From an uncultured Clostridia bacterium (lineage in GTDB: Bacteria > Bacillota > Clostridia > Oscillospirales > Acutalibacteraceae), in assembly GCA_947623205.1 (NCBI GenBank), contig CANQGM010000008.1, forward strand, positions 25,278-89,277: 64,000 nucleotides of DNA, given 5' to 3'. The notes under the pieces are model-generated. The model saw nothing but the letters and a program-made list of their open reading frames with translations, did not search any database and was not told the origin of the DNA. Within the stretch, counting starts at the first letter, position 1. Every line of letters starts with the position of its first letter. This document shows, one piece after another, positions 17,444 through 27,544 of the stretch. Both the position numbers and the translations under genes were made by a program.

Positions 17444-18616
17444 ATGATAAATTTTGATTTTTACAATCCCACAAAAATACTTTTCGGCAGCGGCAAACTC
17501 AACGAACTCGGCAATCAGACAATGCCCGGCAAAAAAGCATTGCTTCTTACCTCTAACGGCAAATCCACAAAGGAGAACGGTTATCTTGACCGCACAACAG
17601 AGCAGCTTAAAAAAGCCGGCGCAGATTATGCTTTATTTGATAAAATTATGGAAAACCCAATTAAAGAAGTGATTATGGAAGGCGCTGCTTTTGCAAAAAC
17701 AAACGGATGCGATTTCATTGTTGCACTCGGCGGCGGCGCTGTGCTTGATTCTTCAGTGGCAATTGCTGCAATGGCTTCCAATCCCGGCGATTTATGGGAT
17801 TATGTATGCGGCGGCACCGGTAAAGGTCAGCCGCTTGTTAATAAGGGACTTCCCATTGTAACGATTACAACCACTTCCGGCACGGGTTCCGAAATTAACT
17901 GCTGGGGCGTTATATCTAACCTTGAAACCAATGAAAAAATCGGATTCGGCGATGCGGAGCTTAATCCCGTGCTTTGTGTAGTTGACCCTGAGCTTATGAA
18001 AACCGTTCCTGCAAAATATACCGCTTTTCAGGGTTTTGACGCGCTGTTCCACAATACCGAAGTTATGATTTCAAACGGAGTAAATATTCTTAGCGAAACA
18101 ATTGCGCTTTCCGCCATTGAAAATATTGCAAAATATCTGCCCCGTGCGGTGAAAGACGGTAACGATTTAGAGGCAAGAGAACACGTTGCCTACGGCAGCA
18201 CATTGGCGGGAATCACTATGCAGCTTACCAGCACTACCGCAGAACACTCTATGGAACATTCTATGAGCGCTTATCACCACAATCTGCCTCACGGCGCGGG
18301 ACTTATTATGATTTCAAAAGCGTTTTATGAATTTTTTATTGAAAAGCACGCCTGCGACGAACAATTTATAAAAATGGCAAAGTCAATGGGCATTCCCGAT
18401 GCCGATAAACCTGAGGATTTCATTACTGCGCTTGTAAAGCTTCAGCAAGATTGCGGGGTGGCGGATCTTAAAATGAGCGATTATGGATTTACCCCCGATG
18501 AATCTATGACGCTTGCAAAGGGTGCGCGCTCAATGCAGGGCGGTCTGTTTCTTGCAAATCCCTGTGAAATGACCGACGAGGACTGCGCAGGAATTTTTGA
18601 TAGATCTTACAGATAA
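17444..18616 (+). CDS. Iron-containing alcohol dehydrogenase (butanol dehydrogenase type)
   Basis: NAD(P)H-dependent alcohol/aldehyde dehydrogenase of the iron-containing (type III) family, probably reducing aldehydes to alcohols during fermentation. 390 aa. The N-terminal nucleotide-binding part has VALGGGAVLDSSVAIA and TTSGTGSEINCWGV; the metal-binding part has the histidines in EHSMEHSMSAYHHNLPHGAG. Overall pattern (FDFYNPTKILFGSGKL) resembles BdhA/YqhD. RBS AAGGAG. Monocistronic, with its own promoter and terminator. Confidence 0.92.
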   Translation: MINFDFYNPTKILFGSGKLNELGNQTMPGKKALLLTSNGKSTKENGYLDRTTEQLKKAGADYALFDKIMENPIKEVIMEGAAFAKTNGCDFIVALGGGAVLDSSVAIAAMASNPGDLWDYVCGGTGKGQPLVNKGLPIVTITTTSGTGSEINCWGVISNLETNEKIGFGDAELNPVLCVVDPELMKTVPAKYTAFQGFDALFHNTEVMISNGVNILSETIALSAIENIAKYLPRAVKDGNDLEAREHVAYGSTLAGITMQLTSTTAEHSMEHSMSAYHHNLPHGAGLIMISKAFYEFFIEKHACDEQFIKMAKSMGIPDADKPEDFITALVKLQQDCGVADLKMSDYGFTPDESMTLAKGARSMQGGLFLANPCEMTDEDCAGIFDRSYR

Positions 18617-18720
18617 GAAAAGACGTAATATGGACTTACATCAATTTTAATATTTTTAAATTCCGGCAAGGGTGATTTAAAAATTTGAAGTTTTTTACAT
18701 TATAAATAAAACGCAGATAA

Positions 18721-18750
18721 AAAATACCGCTTTAAAGGCGGTATTTTTTT
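18721..18750. terminator. Bidirectional terminator
   Basis: AATACCGC / GCGGTATT (18723-18730 and 18738-18745), flanked by A and T runs, between the convergent alcohol dehydrogenase and histidine kinase genes. Confidence 0.88.
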
Positions 18751-18774
18751 GTTAAAGCTGCTGCTCTAATCTTT

Positions 18775-20307
18775 TTATTTGCTTGGCCGGTTTTTGTCTG
18801 TTTTCCTGACGCCTGCAACATTTAGTTCAAACCAGAATGTGCTTCCTTCGCCAAGCTTGCTGCGTACACCGTAGTGGGCATTGTGCGCGTCGAGTATGCT
18901 TTTTACAATTGAAAGTCCAAGCCCCGAACCTATTACTCCGCGTTTGTGTTCTTTGTCTACCTTATAATACCTGTCCCAAATATACTCAAGCTTTTCGGGC
19001 GGAATACCCTCGCCGTGGTCAGTGACCTCAATTATTACTTTTTTGTCTTCAATCTTTTGTTTTACTATTACCGTCTTGTCCTCGCCGGAATAATTTATGG
19101 CATTATTCACAAGGTTATAAACTACCTGTGAAATTTTAAGTTCATCTGCAAAAACAAAAACATTTTCGCTGCTCTCAAAAATAATGTTGTATCCGTCCTG
19201 CTCCTTTAGTTTTGCATATCGGGCAAATATGTTATTAATGCTGTCTGTAAGACAAAACTTTGTTTTTTCGGGTTGAATCGCTCCTGACTGGAGCTTTGAC
19301 AAATCAAGCAGATCGTTAACAAGATTTGACAGCCGGGACGCCTCGTCAATAATAATCTGAATATTTTCGGGAGTGTTTTCATCCGGCAAATCGCGCATTA
19401 CTTCGCCATATCCCGTAATCATTGTCAGCGGAGTACGCAAATCGTGTGAAATATTTGCAATAAGCTCTTTTTGCAGTTTTTCCGTTGCGGCAAGCTCCGT
19501 TTTTGCATAATTCAGCGTTTCGTTAAGTTCTTCAACTTCAAGATAACCCGTACCTTCAAAATTAACATCATAGTTCTTTTTTGCAAGTTCCTTTGCCGCT
19601 TTGTTTGTCATTGAAATGGGGCGCGCGATTTTACGGCTTGCATAAAGCGAAATTATAATTGCAAGCAATACAAATACTATTGAGACAATGCAGAGCTGTC
19701 CCCGAATAATTTCAACGGTATTGCCGAGCGGGGTAATTGACGAAGTTACAATTAAAAAACACTCCGTGCTGTTTTCAAGCGATATTATGTCGGCATAAAC
19801 CATATTCTGCACTTTGTTTGAGGATTTTGTGAACCATTCAATTTTGCTGTTTGCGCCGTTGGAAAATTCATTGTTCGGCAATATTATTTTGGACATTTCT
19901 TTACTGTAATTGCTTGTAACGTCCATAAATTTTCCGCCGTTATCCCTTGCTTTTTTATAATATGAATAAATATCGTGATATTCTAAATCGAGAGAGGTTG
20001 AGGGGCTGTCGTATTCACAGTAGTATTTCAGAGAGAACAGTGACGTTGAGTCATATACGTAAACCGAAAGCGAGTTATAGTTTGCTACGTTTTCAATTGT
20101 CTCTTTAACATTCTTATTTTGCTTAATTGATTCCGCTATTGCGGAAGCATATTTTTTAACCTGTGATGATTTTGTAGCCGTGTAAAATGACGAAAGAAAA
20201 AATGTCTGAAACACCCAAAGCACAATAAGTATTACTATTCCAAAAATCAAAAAATACCACAAAAGTTTAAAGTGAAGCGGCATTTTATGCCGGTCAAAGC
20301 GTTTCAA
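18775..20307 (-). CDS. Two-component sensor histidine kinase
   Basis: 510 aa membrane sensor kinase. Hydrophobic segment at residues about 13-36, extracytoplasmic sensor region of about 150 aa, second membrane segment near residue 205, then HAMP (RKIARPISMTNKAAKELAKK). The HisKA has the phospho-acceptor His in ANISHDLRTPLTMI, and the HATPase_c N, G1 and G2 boxes are VYNLVNNAINYS, EVTDHGEGIPPE and GSGLGLSIVKSI. The TTG at 20307 has AGGGGTGGG upstream and overlaps the regulator by 14 nt; an ATG at 20283 is the alternative. The signal is unknown. Confidence 0.92.
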   Translation of the reverse strand: MKRFDRHKMPLHFKLLWYFLIFGIVILIVLWVFQTFFLSSFYTATKSSQVKKYASAIAESIKQNKNVKETIENVANYNSLSVYVYDSTSLFSLKYYCEYDSPSTSLDLEYHDIYSYYKKARDNGGKFMDVTSNYSKEMSKIILPNNEFSNGANSKIEWFTKSSNKVQNMVYADIISLENSTECFLIVTSSITPLGNTVEIIRGQLCIVSIVFVLLAIIISLYASRKIARPISMTNKAAKELAKKNYDVNFEGTGYLEVEELNETLNYAKTELAATEKLQKELIANISHDLRTPLTMITGYGEVMRDLPDENTPENIQIIIDEASRLSNLVNDLLDLSKLQSGAIQPEKTKFCLTDSINNIFARYAKLKEQDGYNIIFESSENVFVFADELKISQVVYNLVNNAINYSGEDKTVIVKQKIEDKKVIIEVTDHGEGIPPEKLEYIWDRYYKVDKEHKRGVIGSGLGLSIVKSILDAHNAHYGVRSKLGEGSTFWFELNVAGVRKTDKNRPSK

Positions 20308-20974
20308 AGCGGTAACCCACCCCTCGCAAGGTAACTATACATTTGCTGTATTCACCAATACTTTTGCGCAAAAGTTTAATATGAGTGTCAAGGGTACGCT
20401 CATCTCCGAAAAAGTCATAACCCCACACTTCGCTTATAAGTTTTTCCCTGGTGAGAGCAAGTCCTTTATTTTTAACCATATAAAAGAACAGCTCGTATTC
20501 CTTTGGCGTCATATCTATCCTTTCGCCGTCAATAGTAACAATTCTTGCCGAAAAGTCAACAGACAATCCCTTATAAGTAAAAATATCCTTGGCGTTTTCG
20601 GGCAGGTTCCCGCCGCTTGAACGCTTGATAACTGCGTTTACACGCATCATAAGCTCTTTTGGAGAAAACGGTTTTACAACATAGTCGTCACTGCCAAGCT
20701 CAAACCCGTGTATTTTATCATATTCTTCTCCCCTTGCCGAAAGCATTATAATCGGGGTTTGTCTGAATTTGCGTATTTCTCTGCAAGCAGAAAATCCGTC
20801 AAGCTCAGGCATCATTACATCCATTATTATAAGGTCAAATTCCTCTTTGCGGCATATTTCAATTGCCTGCATTCCGTCAACCGCCTCTTTAACAGTGTAT
20901 CCCTCAAATTCCGCGTATTTTCTTATTATTTGCCTTATTCTAAATTCGTCGTCAACTACAAGTATTCTGCCCAT
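20294..20974 (-). CDS. OmpR-family response regulator
   Basis: 226 aa. Receiver domain with acidic pocket (VVDDE), phosphorylation aspartate in LIIMDVMMPELDG, switch Thr/Ser in IIMLSARGEEYD and lysine in VVKPFSPKEL. The winged-helix DNA-binding domain has MTPKEYELFFYMVKNKG and ERTLDTHIKLLRKSIGE, ending GVGYRFETL. RBS GGAGAG. It is first in the pair and its end overlaps the kinase start, so they are co-translated. Targets cannot be read from the sequence. Confidence 0.93.
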   Translation of the reverse strand: MGRILVVDDEFRIRQIIRKYAEFEGYTVKEAVDGMQAIEICRKEEFDLIIMDVMMPELDGFSACREIRKFRQTPIIMLSARGEEYDKIHGFELGSDDYVVKPFSPKELMMRVNAVIKRSSGGNLPENAKDIFTYKGLSVDFSARIVTIDGERIDMTPKEYELFFYMVKNKGLALTREKLISEVWGYDFFGDERTLDTHIKLLRKSIGEYSKCIVTLRGVGYRFETL

Positions 20975-21129
20975 TTAACGCTCTCCTTTGTCTCGTTTAC
21001 TTCTAATATGTTTATTTTAATTGCACTTTACTGTATTCAATAATCTAACGAATAATTGTGACAGAAATATGTTATTTTTTTAAAAGTTATGAAAACTAAT
21101 GTAAACAGTATATCATATTTTTATAAATA

Positions 21130-21158
21130 TTGAAATAACGCACCAAAAGTTTTATAAT
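21130..21158 (+). promoter_or_regulatory. Promoter of the fumarase operon
   Basis: TTGAAA (21130-21135), 17 nt, TATAAT (21153-21158), giving a leader of about 100 nt with no recognised riboswitch. Confidence 0.6.
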
Positions 21159-21264
21159 GTAATAAAAACAGATTTAATGTTACAAACTGACTTTTTTACA
21201 ATAGTTTTTGATGAAAAAAGTAAATTTAAGTATGTTTATAACTTAATGCGAAGGGACAAATAAT

Positions 21265-22116
21265 ATGGAAATACGCTGTATAAAAGCAGACGCAGTCACA
21301 AAAACAGTTAAAAAGCTGTTTATGGACTGCAATTATTACATAGGCAACGATATTATGGGCGCGCTTGAAAATTCATATACGACCGAAAATTCACCCATTG
21401 GCAAAAATGTTCTTGCACAGATAATTAAAAACGACAAAATAGCCGCACAGGAAAAAATACCTGTTTGCCAGGATACCGGTATGGCAATTCTGTTTGTGGA
21501 ATACGGCGATAAGGTTGTGATTGAGGACGGCTGTTTTAACGACGCGGTAAATGAAGGAGTTCGTCAGGCTTACAACGACGGCTATCTGCGCAAAAGTGTA
21601 GTAAGCGACCCTGTTTTTGACAGAGTAAATACAAAAGATAATACTCCCGCTATAATACACACCAAAATAATAAGCGGAAACACAATAAAAATCACAGCCG
21701 GAGGCAAAGGCTTTGGCAGTGAAAATATGTCTGCAATAAAAATGCTTACACCGTCTTACGGTGTTGAGGGGGTCAAAAAGTTTGTTCTTGACACTGTATT
21801 TAAAGCAGGTCCCAATCCCTGTCCTCCTATTGTTGTAGGCGTGGGAATAGGCGGAACATTTGAGCGTGCCGCACAGCTTGCCAAAAAAGCAACCTTCCGT
21901 TCAATTGACACTCACAACGAGGACAGGCGCTACGCAAAGCTTGAACAGGAACTGCTTTCAGAGATCAATAAAATGGGCTTTGGCCCTGCGGGACTCGGAG
22001 GAAGCACCACGGCCCTCGGCGTAAATATTGAAACCTCTCCCACACACATTGCAGGAATGCCCGTAGCGGTAAATATTTGCTGTCATGCCGCAAGACACGC
22101 AAGCGCTATTATCTGA
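21265..22116 (+). CDS. fumA: Class I fumarate hydratase, alpha subunit
   Basis: N-terminal-type subunit of the two-subunit, oxygen-sensitive [4Fe-4S] fumarase (or tartrate dehydratase) family; interconverts fumarate and malate. 283 aa. Cluster cysteines are in [26 protein letters not shown] and [18 protein letters not shown] is also characteristic. RBS AAGGGA. The beta subunit follows after 16 nt. The class I subunit split is usual for Clostridia. Tartrate dehydratase cannot be excluded by sequence alone. Confidence 0.92.
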   Translation: MEIRCIKADAVTKTVKKLFMDCNYYIGNDIMGALENSYTTENSPIGKNVLAQIIKNDKIAAQEKIPVCQDTGMAILFVEYGDKVVIEDGCFNDAVNEGVRQAYNDGYLRKSVVSDPVFDRVNTKDNTPAIIHTKIISGNTIKITAGGKGFGSENMSAIKMLTPSYGVEGVKKFVLDTVFKAGPNPCPPIVVGVGIGGTFERAAQLAKKATFRSIDTHNEDRRYAKLEQELLSEINKMGFGPAGLGGSTTALGVNIETSPTHIAGMPVAVNICCHAARHASAII

Positions 22117-22132
22117 CGAAAGGAATATTACT

Positions 22133-22681
22133 ATGCAAAAAAGAATAAAACTTCCGCTTACCGATAAGGATATTAAAGAGCTTAAAGCAGGCGACAGCGT
22201 TCTGATTACGGGTACTTTGCTGACCGCCCGTGACGCGGCACATAAAAGACTTTTTGAACTTATTGAAAAAGGCAAAAAATTGCCTGTTGATATAAAAGGT
22301 CAAATAATTTACTATGTCGGCCCTGCTCCCGCAAAACCGGGACACACAGTGGGTCCCGCGGGTCCTACATCAAGTTACAGAATGGACAAATATACTCCGT
22401 CTTTGCTTGACCTTGGACTTAAAGGTATGATAGGCAAAGGCGCACGAAATAAGGATGTCGTTGACGCAATTGTAAAAAACAACTGTGTTTATTTTGCGGC
22501 TATCGGAGGGGCTGCCGCACTGATTGCCAAAAGTATTAAAAAAGAAGAAATGCTGTGTTATGAAGACCTTGGCACAGAGGCAATACGCAGATATACGGTT
22601 GAGGATTTTCCCTGCATTGTTGCAATTGACTGTGAAGGCAATAACGTATATGAAACCGGTCCTTTAAAATACAGAAAATAG
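22133..22681 (+). CDS. fumB: Class I fumarate hydratase, beta subunit
   Basis: C-terminal-type subunit paired with the preceding gene. 182 aa beginning MQKRIKLPLTDKDIKELKAG, with YYVGPAPAKPGHTVGPAGPT (substrate loop), MIGKGARNKDVVDA and FAAIGGAAALIAKSI. The start at 22133 has an AAAGGA box; an in-frame ATG at 22085 lies inside the alpha subunit and is rejected. No clear terminator follows; the 3' side holds a 29-bp direct repeat and converges on lexA. Confidence 0.92.
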   Translation: MQKRIKLPLTDKDIKELKAGDSVLITGTLLTARDAAHKRLFELIEKGKKLPVDIKGQIIYYVGPAPAKPGHTVGPAGPTSSYRMDKYTPSLLDLGLKGMIGKGARNKDVVDAIVKNNCVYFAAIGGAAALIAKSIKKEEMLCYEDLGTEAIRRYTVEDFPCIVAIDCEGNNVYETGPLKYRK

Positions 22682-22688
22682 CTTTTGT

Positions 22689-22799
22689 ATGCACTGACTT
22701 TTATACTCGAACTAAAACAAACATTTTATTCGTTTAACCATTAATATGTTCGGGCAGCCGAGGTTTCTAAATGCACCGACTTTTATACTCGAACTAAAA
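22689..22799. repeat. 29-bp direct repeat flanking the lexA 3' end
   Basis: Copy 1 at 22689-22717 and copy 2 at 22771-22799 share the core GACTTTTATACTCGAACTA and differ at a single base (T/C at the sixth position). They are 82 bp apart, and copy 2 covers the lexA stop codon (22794-22796). Confidence 0.9.
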
Positions 22800-23381
22800 A
22801 TAACGGACAAGGGAAATTACTTTTCCAAGAAGAATGACCTCGTCAACAATAATAGGTTCAAAATCATCATTTTCAGGCTGAAGTCTGAAATGTCCGTCCT
22901 CCTTGTAAAAACGTTTTACGGTTGCCTCGTCGCCTACAAGCGCAACCACGATCTCGCCGTTTTCTGCAACCGGTGTGCGGCTGACTATAACAATATCATC
23001 ATTAAGTATTCCGGCGTTTATCATACTTTCGCCCTGAACACGCAAAGCAAAAAGTTCACGGTTGCGTTTTAAACTTTCGGGCACGGGAATATAATATTCT
23101 ATATCCTCAACAGCAAGAGTGGGATAACCGGCGGCAACATTGCCCATTACGGGAACACCAATAGTTTTTTCTTCACCTTTGATATGAATACACCTGTTTA
23201 CGCCGGGTTCGCGGGTTATCAGCTCACGATCTTCAAGTGCCTTGAGATGATGGTGAACGGTTGAAGTAGAACTTAATCCTGTTTTGGCGCATATCTCACG
23301 TACAGACGGTACTCTGCCTTCGGACGAACATTCTTTTAAATAATCAAAAATTTTTTGCTGAGTTTTACTTAAAGGTTTCAT
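22794..23381 (-). CDS. lexA: LexA SOS repressor
   Basis: 195 aa. N-terminal winged helix (VPSVREICAKTGLSSTSTVH recognition region), hinge, then the S24 autoprotease domain. The cleavage site is Ala-Gly in NVAAGYP, the catalytic serine is in QGESMINAGI and the catalytic lysine in DEATVKRFY. It represses DNA-damage genes and self-cleaves with RecA. The start at 23381 (MKPLSKTQQ) has a GGAGAGGG box; the ATGs upstream do not. A degenerate LexA box lies about 50 nt before the start, fitting autoregulation. Confidence 0.93.
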   Translation of the reverse strand: MKPLSKTQQKIFDYLKECSSEGRVPSVREICAKTGLSSTSTVHHHLKALEDRELITREPGVNRCIHIKGEEKTIGVPVMGNVAAGYPTLAVEDIEYYIPVPESLKRNRELFALRVQGESMINAGILNDDIVIVSRTPVAENGEIVVALVGDEATVKRFYKEDGHFRLQPENDDFEPIIVDEVILLGKVISLVRYF

Positions 23382-23657
23382 AAAATCATCCCTCTCCATA
23401 CAAATCATATCATATAAAATGTCAAAAATCAAACATTTGTTTCGATTTTAGGGAAGACTATTTAGACATTAATTTAAAAATATGTATTTTTCAATGTAAT
23501 TTCAAATTAATTTCACATAATTATCAAAAAAATTTTATTTAATAAAATTGTACTCAAAATACGGAACCGCAACCGTCTGAGTACATTTGTTCTACCCTCC
23601 TCAATACGAACCGACTCAGAGGTTCGTACTTGTACCCCTCATTTTTTAAGAAAAGAA
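23382..23657. other. Intergenic region between lexA and trpA
   Basis: Contains the lexA promoter region with a LexA-like box, an AT-rich stretch, and an unassigned perfect 8-bp hairpin TACGAACC / GGTTCGTA (23605-23612 and 23621-23628) whose loop (GACTCAGA) can pair with an upstream TCTGAGT near 23576. No ORF of note. Confidence 0.5.
23430..23443. promoter_or_regulatory. Candidate LexA (DinR-type) box
   Basis: CAAACATTTGTTTC matches the Firmicute DinR consensus CGAACATATGTTCG at 10 of 14 positions, with the AAACATTTGTTT core close to palindromic. It lies about 50 nt upstream of the lexA start. Confidence 0.45.
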
Positions 23658-23692
23658 AAGCGCCAAACCTTGTTTAATGGGTTTGGCGTTTT
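23658..23692 (-). terminator. Terminator of the trp operon
   Basis: Stem CGCCAAACC / GGTTTGGCG (23661-23669 and 23680-23688), with T-rich sequence on the - strand side, 30 nt after the trpA stop. Confidence 0.85.
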
Positions 23693-23719
23693 TCTGTTAT
23701 ATGTTATTTTATTCGCAAT

Positions 23720-24490
23720 TTACTTTATTGCCTCTTTCATTTGCTTAACGTATTTGCAAACAGGTTCTATGCAGTCTTTTCCGTACTTTGCAACTATTTT
23801 TACAATTGCAGAGCCTACAATTACACCGTCTGCGCTCTGCGCCATTTTCTTTGCCTGTTCGGGAGTTGATATGCCGAATCCTATTGCACAGGGAGTATCG
23901 CTGACAGATTTTACAAGGCGTACCATTTCACCTACATCGGTCGTAATTTCCTTGCGCACACCCGTAACGCCCATTGATGAAACACAATATACAAAGCCCT
24001 GCGCCTCTTTTGCAATCATTTTGATTCTGTTATGTGAGGTCGGCGCAATAAGAGAGATAAGCTCAATTCCGTATTTATCGCAATAATCTTTCAGCTCGTC
24101 TTTTTCCTCAAAGGGCGCATCAGGAACTATTACCCCTGAAATGCCGCATTCACTGCATTTTTTCATAAATTTGTCTGTACCGTACACAAAAATCGGGTTT
24201 ATATATGTCATAACGGCAAGCGCACATTCGATTTGCGGACGAATTTGCTTTACCATGTCAAAAATTTTATCCGTTGTTGTGCCCGAGGCAAGCGCACGAA
24301 GGTCGGCCTCCTGTATTACAACGCCCTCGGCAATTGGATCTGAAAACGGTATGCCTATTTCAATGATGTCCGCACCGCTTTTGCTCATTTCAATAAGCAG
24401 CTTTTCCGTTGTATCAAGGTCAGGGTCCCCTGCCGTTACAAAGGGAATGAACGCTTTGCCGTTTTTGAAAGCCGCTTTAATATCAGTCAT
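23720..24490 (-). CDS. trpA: Tryptophan synthase alpha chain
   Basis: Cleaves indole-3-glycerol phosphate to indole, which is channelled to TrpB. 256 aa TIM barrel with [20 protein letters not shown] (phosphate/glutamate region), the catalytic aspartate region [15 protein letters not shown], and [12 protein letters not shown] and [10 protein letters not shown] for phosphate binding. The start at 24490 (MTDIKAAF) has a GGGGGAG box and overlaps trpB by 8 nt; the ATG at 24526 would be inside trpB. Last gene of the operon. Confidence 0.95.
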   Translation of the reverse strand: MTDIKAAFKNGKAFIPFVTAGDPDLDTTEKLLIEMSKSGADIIEIGIPFSDPIAEGVVIQEADLRALASGTTTDKIFDMVKQIRPQIECALAVMTYINPIFVYGTDKFMKKCSECGISGVIVPDAPFEEKDELKDYCDKYGIELISLIAPTSHNRIKMIAKEAQGFVYCVSSMGVTGVRKEITTDVGEMVRLVKSVSDTPCAIGFGISTPEQAKKMAQSADGVIVGSAIVKIVAKYGKDCIEPVCKYVKQMKEAIK

Positions 24491-25667
24491 GTATATTCTC
24501 CCCCCTGTATCTTGCAATAGCTGCAACGTCTTTGTCGCCGCGACCCGAAAGATTTACTACAATAATTTTATCTTTATCCATTGTCGGAGCAATTTTTATG
24601 CATTGTGCAACTGCGTGCGCACTTTCAATGGCGGGAATAATGCCTTCTGTTTTTGAAAGGTACTCAAACGCCTGTACAGCCTCCTCGTCTGTTACGGGAA
24701 CATATTTTGCTCTTCCCGTATCGCTCAGATTTGCGTGTTCGGGACCAATACCGGGATAGTCAAGTCCTGCCGAAATTGAGTAAACAGGTGCAATCTGTCC
24801 GTACTCGTCCTGACAAAAATACGACTTCATTCCGTGAAAAATACCGAGCGTACCGTTTGCGATAGTGGCGGCATTTTTCGGGTTGTCAACGCCGAGTCCC
24901 GCTGCCTCACAGCCAATAAGCTCAACGCTTTCATCACCTATAAAGTCATAAAAAGCACCCATCGCGTTGCTTCCGCCTCCTACACAGGCCATTACAACAT
25001 CGGGAAGCCTGCCCTCTTTTTCCATTAACTGCTTCTTGATTTCCCTGCCTATCACACTCTGAAAATCACGCACGACCGTAGGAAACGGATGGGGTCCCAT
25101 TACCGAACCGAGAACATAATGTGTGTCATCAACCCGGTTTGTCCATTCACGCATAGCTTCGTTAACTGCGTCTTTAAGCGTCATTGTACCGGTTTCAACT
25201 GCGTGAACTTTTGCGCCCAATAATCTCATTCTGTAAACATTAAGAGCCTGACGGACAGTGTCCTCTTTGCCCATAAAAATTTCACACTCAAGTCCGAGCA
25301 AAGCGGCGGCGGTAGCCGTTGCAACACCGTGCTGACCGGCGCCTGTTTCGGCAATGACCCTTGTTTTACCCATTTTTTTCGCAAGCAGGCACTGTCCCAG
25401 ACAGTTGTTTATTTTGTGTGAACCGGTGTGGTTTAAATCTTCACGTTTTAAATAGATTTTTGCACCGCCCAAATCTTTTGTCATTTTTTCCGCATAATAC
25501 AAAAGTGACGGTCTGCCTGCATATTCACGCATAAGCGTGTCAAGCTCCGCAATAAATTCCGGGTCTTTTTTGTATTTATTGTATGCCGCCTCAAATTCGT
25601 TGACCGCATTCATCAGAGTTTCGGGTACAAACTGTCCTCCGTGAATGCCGAATTTCCCTTTAGACAT
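24483..25667 (-). CDS. trpB: Tryptophan synthase beta chain
   Basis: PLP enzyme condensing indole and serine to tryptophan. 394 aa, TrpB1 type, starting [18 protein letters not shown]. The PLP lysine is in HTGSHKINN, the catalytic glutamate in [11 protein letters not shown], the phosphate loop in [12 protein letters not shown], and LSGRGDKD is near the end. The start at 25667 has AAGGAGAG; the longer frame to 25727 overlaps the trpC stop and is rejected. A 59-nt gap separates it from trpC, where trpF would often be found. Confidence 0.96.
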   Translation of the reverse strand: MSKGKFGIHGGQFVPETLMNAVNEFEAAYNKYKKDPEFIAELDTLMREYAGRPSLLYYAEKMTKDLGGAKIYLKREDLNHTGSHKINNCLGQCLLAKKMGKTRVIAETGAGQHGVATATAAALLGLECEIFMGKEDTVRQALNVYRMRLLGAKVHAVETGTMTLKDAVNEAMREWTNRVDDTHYVLGSVMGPHPFPTVVRDFQSVIGREIKKQLMEKEGRLPDVVMACVGGGSNAMGAFYDFIGDESVELIGCEAAGLGVDNPKNAATIANGTLGIFHGMKSYFCQDEYGQIAPVYSISAGLDYPGIGPEHANLSDTGRAKYVPVTDEEAVQAFEYLSKTEGIIPAIESAHAVAQCIKIAPTMDKDKIIVVNLSGRGDKDVAAIARYRGENIHD

Positions 25668-25726
25668 TTTTATTCTCTCCTTGTGTTTCAGTTTATGTGC
25701 AGCAATCGGTACTGCTGCAATTCGCA

Positions 25727-26515
25727 TTAATGCAGCTTTGAGCCGTTCAGCCTTTCAAGCGCCGCTTTTTTATCGGCATTTCTCATAAGCGTTTCACCTA
25801 TAAGAACGCCGTTGACTCCCGATTTTCTGAGTTTTTCAATATCGTCGTTTGTTTTTATTCCGCTTTCACCTACAAAAAGAATGTCATTCGGCACAAGCTT
25901 TCTTAATCGCGTACAGGTGGTCAGGTCAACCGTAAAATCTTTAAGATTTCGGTTATTTACTCCTATTACCCTTGCGCCTGCGTTGATTGCCGACATTACT
26001 TCTTCTTCCGTATGAGCCTCAACGAGTGCCGACAAACCCAGAGAATCGCAGATACCTATCCATTTTTTTAATGTATCGGTGTCAAGTATCGCACATATTA
26101 GCAAAACAGCCGACGCACCCAGGGTTTTTGCCTCATATATCTGATATTCACAAACCGTAAAATCCTTGCGGAGCAAAGGAATATTTACATTCTGTGAAAT
26201 TTCTTTCAGATAAACGTTGCTGCCTTTGAACCATTCAGGCTCTGTAAGTACAGAAATTGCGGAAGCGCCTGCTTTTTCATAATCCTTTGCAATTTGTACA
26301 TACGGAAAATCCTCCGCGATTATTCCCTTTGACGGCGAGGCTTTTTTTACTTCGCAGATATATGAAATTCCGCTTTTGGCAAGTGCCTTTTCAAACGGAA
26401 AGTCATTATTTATTTTCATTGAAAGCGCCTGATGTTTTATTTTTTCAAGCGGTATTTGCAGTTGTGCGGTTTTGTATCTTTTTTTGTTTGCCTCTGCAAT
26501 TGTTTCAAGTATCAT
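25727..26515 (-). CDS. trpC: Indole-3-glycerol phosphate synthase
   Basis: Converts CdRP to indole-3-glycerol phosphate. 262 aa TIM barrel with [14 protein letters not shown] (catalytic lysine), [36 protein letters not shown] and [11 protein letters not shown]; these are the standard TrpC blocks. I chose MILETIAE at 26515 (GGTGA box). An ATG at 26536 overlapping the trpD stop is an alternative adding seven residues. It is monofunctional: no PRAI (TrpF) domain is fused to it. Confidence 0.95.
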   Translation of the reverse strand: MILETIAEANKKRYKTAQLQIPLEKIKHQALSMKINNDFPFEKALAKSGISYICEVKKASPSKGIIAEDFPYVQIAKDYEKAGASAISVLTEPEWFKGSNVYLKEISQNVNIPLLRKDFTVCEYQIYEAKTLGASAVLLICAILDTDTLKKWIGICDSLGLSALVEAHTEEEVMSAINAGARVIGVNNRNLKDFTVDLTTCTRLRKLVPNDILFVGESGIKTNDDIEKLRKSGVNGVLIGETLMRNADKKAALERLNGSKLH

Positions 26516-26528
26516 TGCTTTGTCACCG

Positions 26529-27539
26529 TTATTCATTGGTAGCCTTTACAAACTCTTCCATTTTATCGTAAGCCTTACCGCTGTCTATAATATTCTGGGC
26601 AGTCTTTACGCCGTCCTCAATTGATGTTGCTTTTCCGCCTGCATAAAGTCCGAGTGCCGCATTAAGCACAACTATATCTCGCTTTGCGCCTTTTAAAGTT
26701 CCGCCGAGAATTTGCTTTGTAATTTTTGCATTTTCTGCGCCGTCGCCGCCTGTGATTTCTTCCATAGCATATTTTCCCAATCCGAACTGTTCGGGAGAAA
26801 TAACAAATGTTTTAAAGCTGCCGTTATTTATCTCGCATACCTTTGTCGTACCTGTAACGGTAGCCTCATCCATTCCGTCCGAACCGCAGAAAATAAAGCC
26901 CCTCTTTACCCCAAGATTTGAGCATACTCTTGCAATCGGTTCAACAAGCGCTTCGGAATAAACTCCCGTAACCTGTAATTCTGCGCCCGCGGGATTTGTC
27001 AGAGGACCAAGCACGTTAAAGATGTTGCGGATACCTATTTCTTTTCTTACGGGTCCCACAAAACGCATTGAAGCGTGATAACCCTGAGCAAACATAAAAC
27101 AGATGCCTGTTTTTGCAAGTATTTCTTCGTTCTTTTCGGGGGTAACGGAAATATTAACTCCCAGCTTTTCAAGGCAGTCTGCTGCACCGCTCTTGCTTGA
27201 CATTGAACGGTTTCCGTGCTTTGCAACGGGGATCTGCGCAGCCGCAATTATAAACGCCGCCGTTGTTGAAATGTTAAACGTACCCGTTCCGTCGCCGCCA
27301 GTACCTACAATGTCAAGCACATCTGTTTTTGGCCTGATGTGCAGTGCCTTATCGCGCATTACCCGCGCGCAGGCTGTAATTTCATCAATTGTTTCGCCCT
27401 TAATTCTCAGCGCCGTTAAAAATGACGCCATCTGTGCCTGTGTTGCCGTGCCTGTCATCATCTCTTCCATTACCTGAGCCGCTTCGTCAAATGAAAGGTC
27501 GCTGCCTGCAACTACTTTTTTTATTGCCTCTTTAATCAC
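26529..27539 (-). CDS. trpD: Anthranilate phosphoribosyltransferase
   Basis: Transfers phosphoribose from PRPP to anthranilate. 336 aa. The glycine-rich PRPP loop DIVGTGGDGTGTFNIST and the anthranilate-site block AKHGNRSMSSKSGAADCLE are present, as is FMFAQGYHASMRFVGPVRKE. The start ATG lies 5 nt after the trpG stop. It is monofunctional, not fused to TrpG. Confidence 0.96.
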   Translation of the reverse strand: MIKEAIKKVVAGSDLSFDEAAQVMEEMMTGTATQAQMASFLTALRIKGETIDEITACARVMRDKALHIRPKTDVLDIVGTGGDGTGTFNISTTAAFIIAAAQIPVAKHGNRSMSSKSGAADCLEKLGVNISVTPEKNEEILAKTGICFMFAQGYHASMRFVGPVRKEIGIRNIFNVLGPLTNPAGAELQVTGVYSEALVEPIARVCSNLGVKRGFIFCGSDGMDEATVTGTTKVCEINNGSFKTFVISPEQFGLGKYAMEEITGGDGAENAKITKQILGGTLKGAKRDIVVLNAALGLYAGGKATSIEDGVKTAQNIIDSGKAYDKMEEFVKATNE

Positions 27540-27544
27540 TTAAA

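Noticed and set aside
23605..23628. Terminator or riboswitch hairpin upstream of lexA
   Set aside because: The T run is 13 nt away and no gene on that strand ends here; left as an unassigned hairpin.
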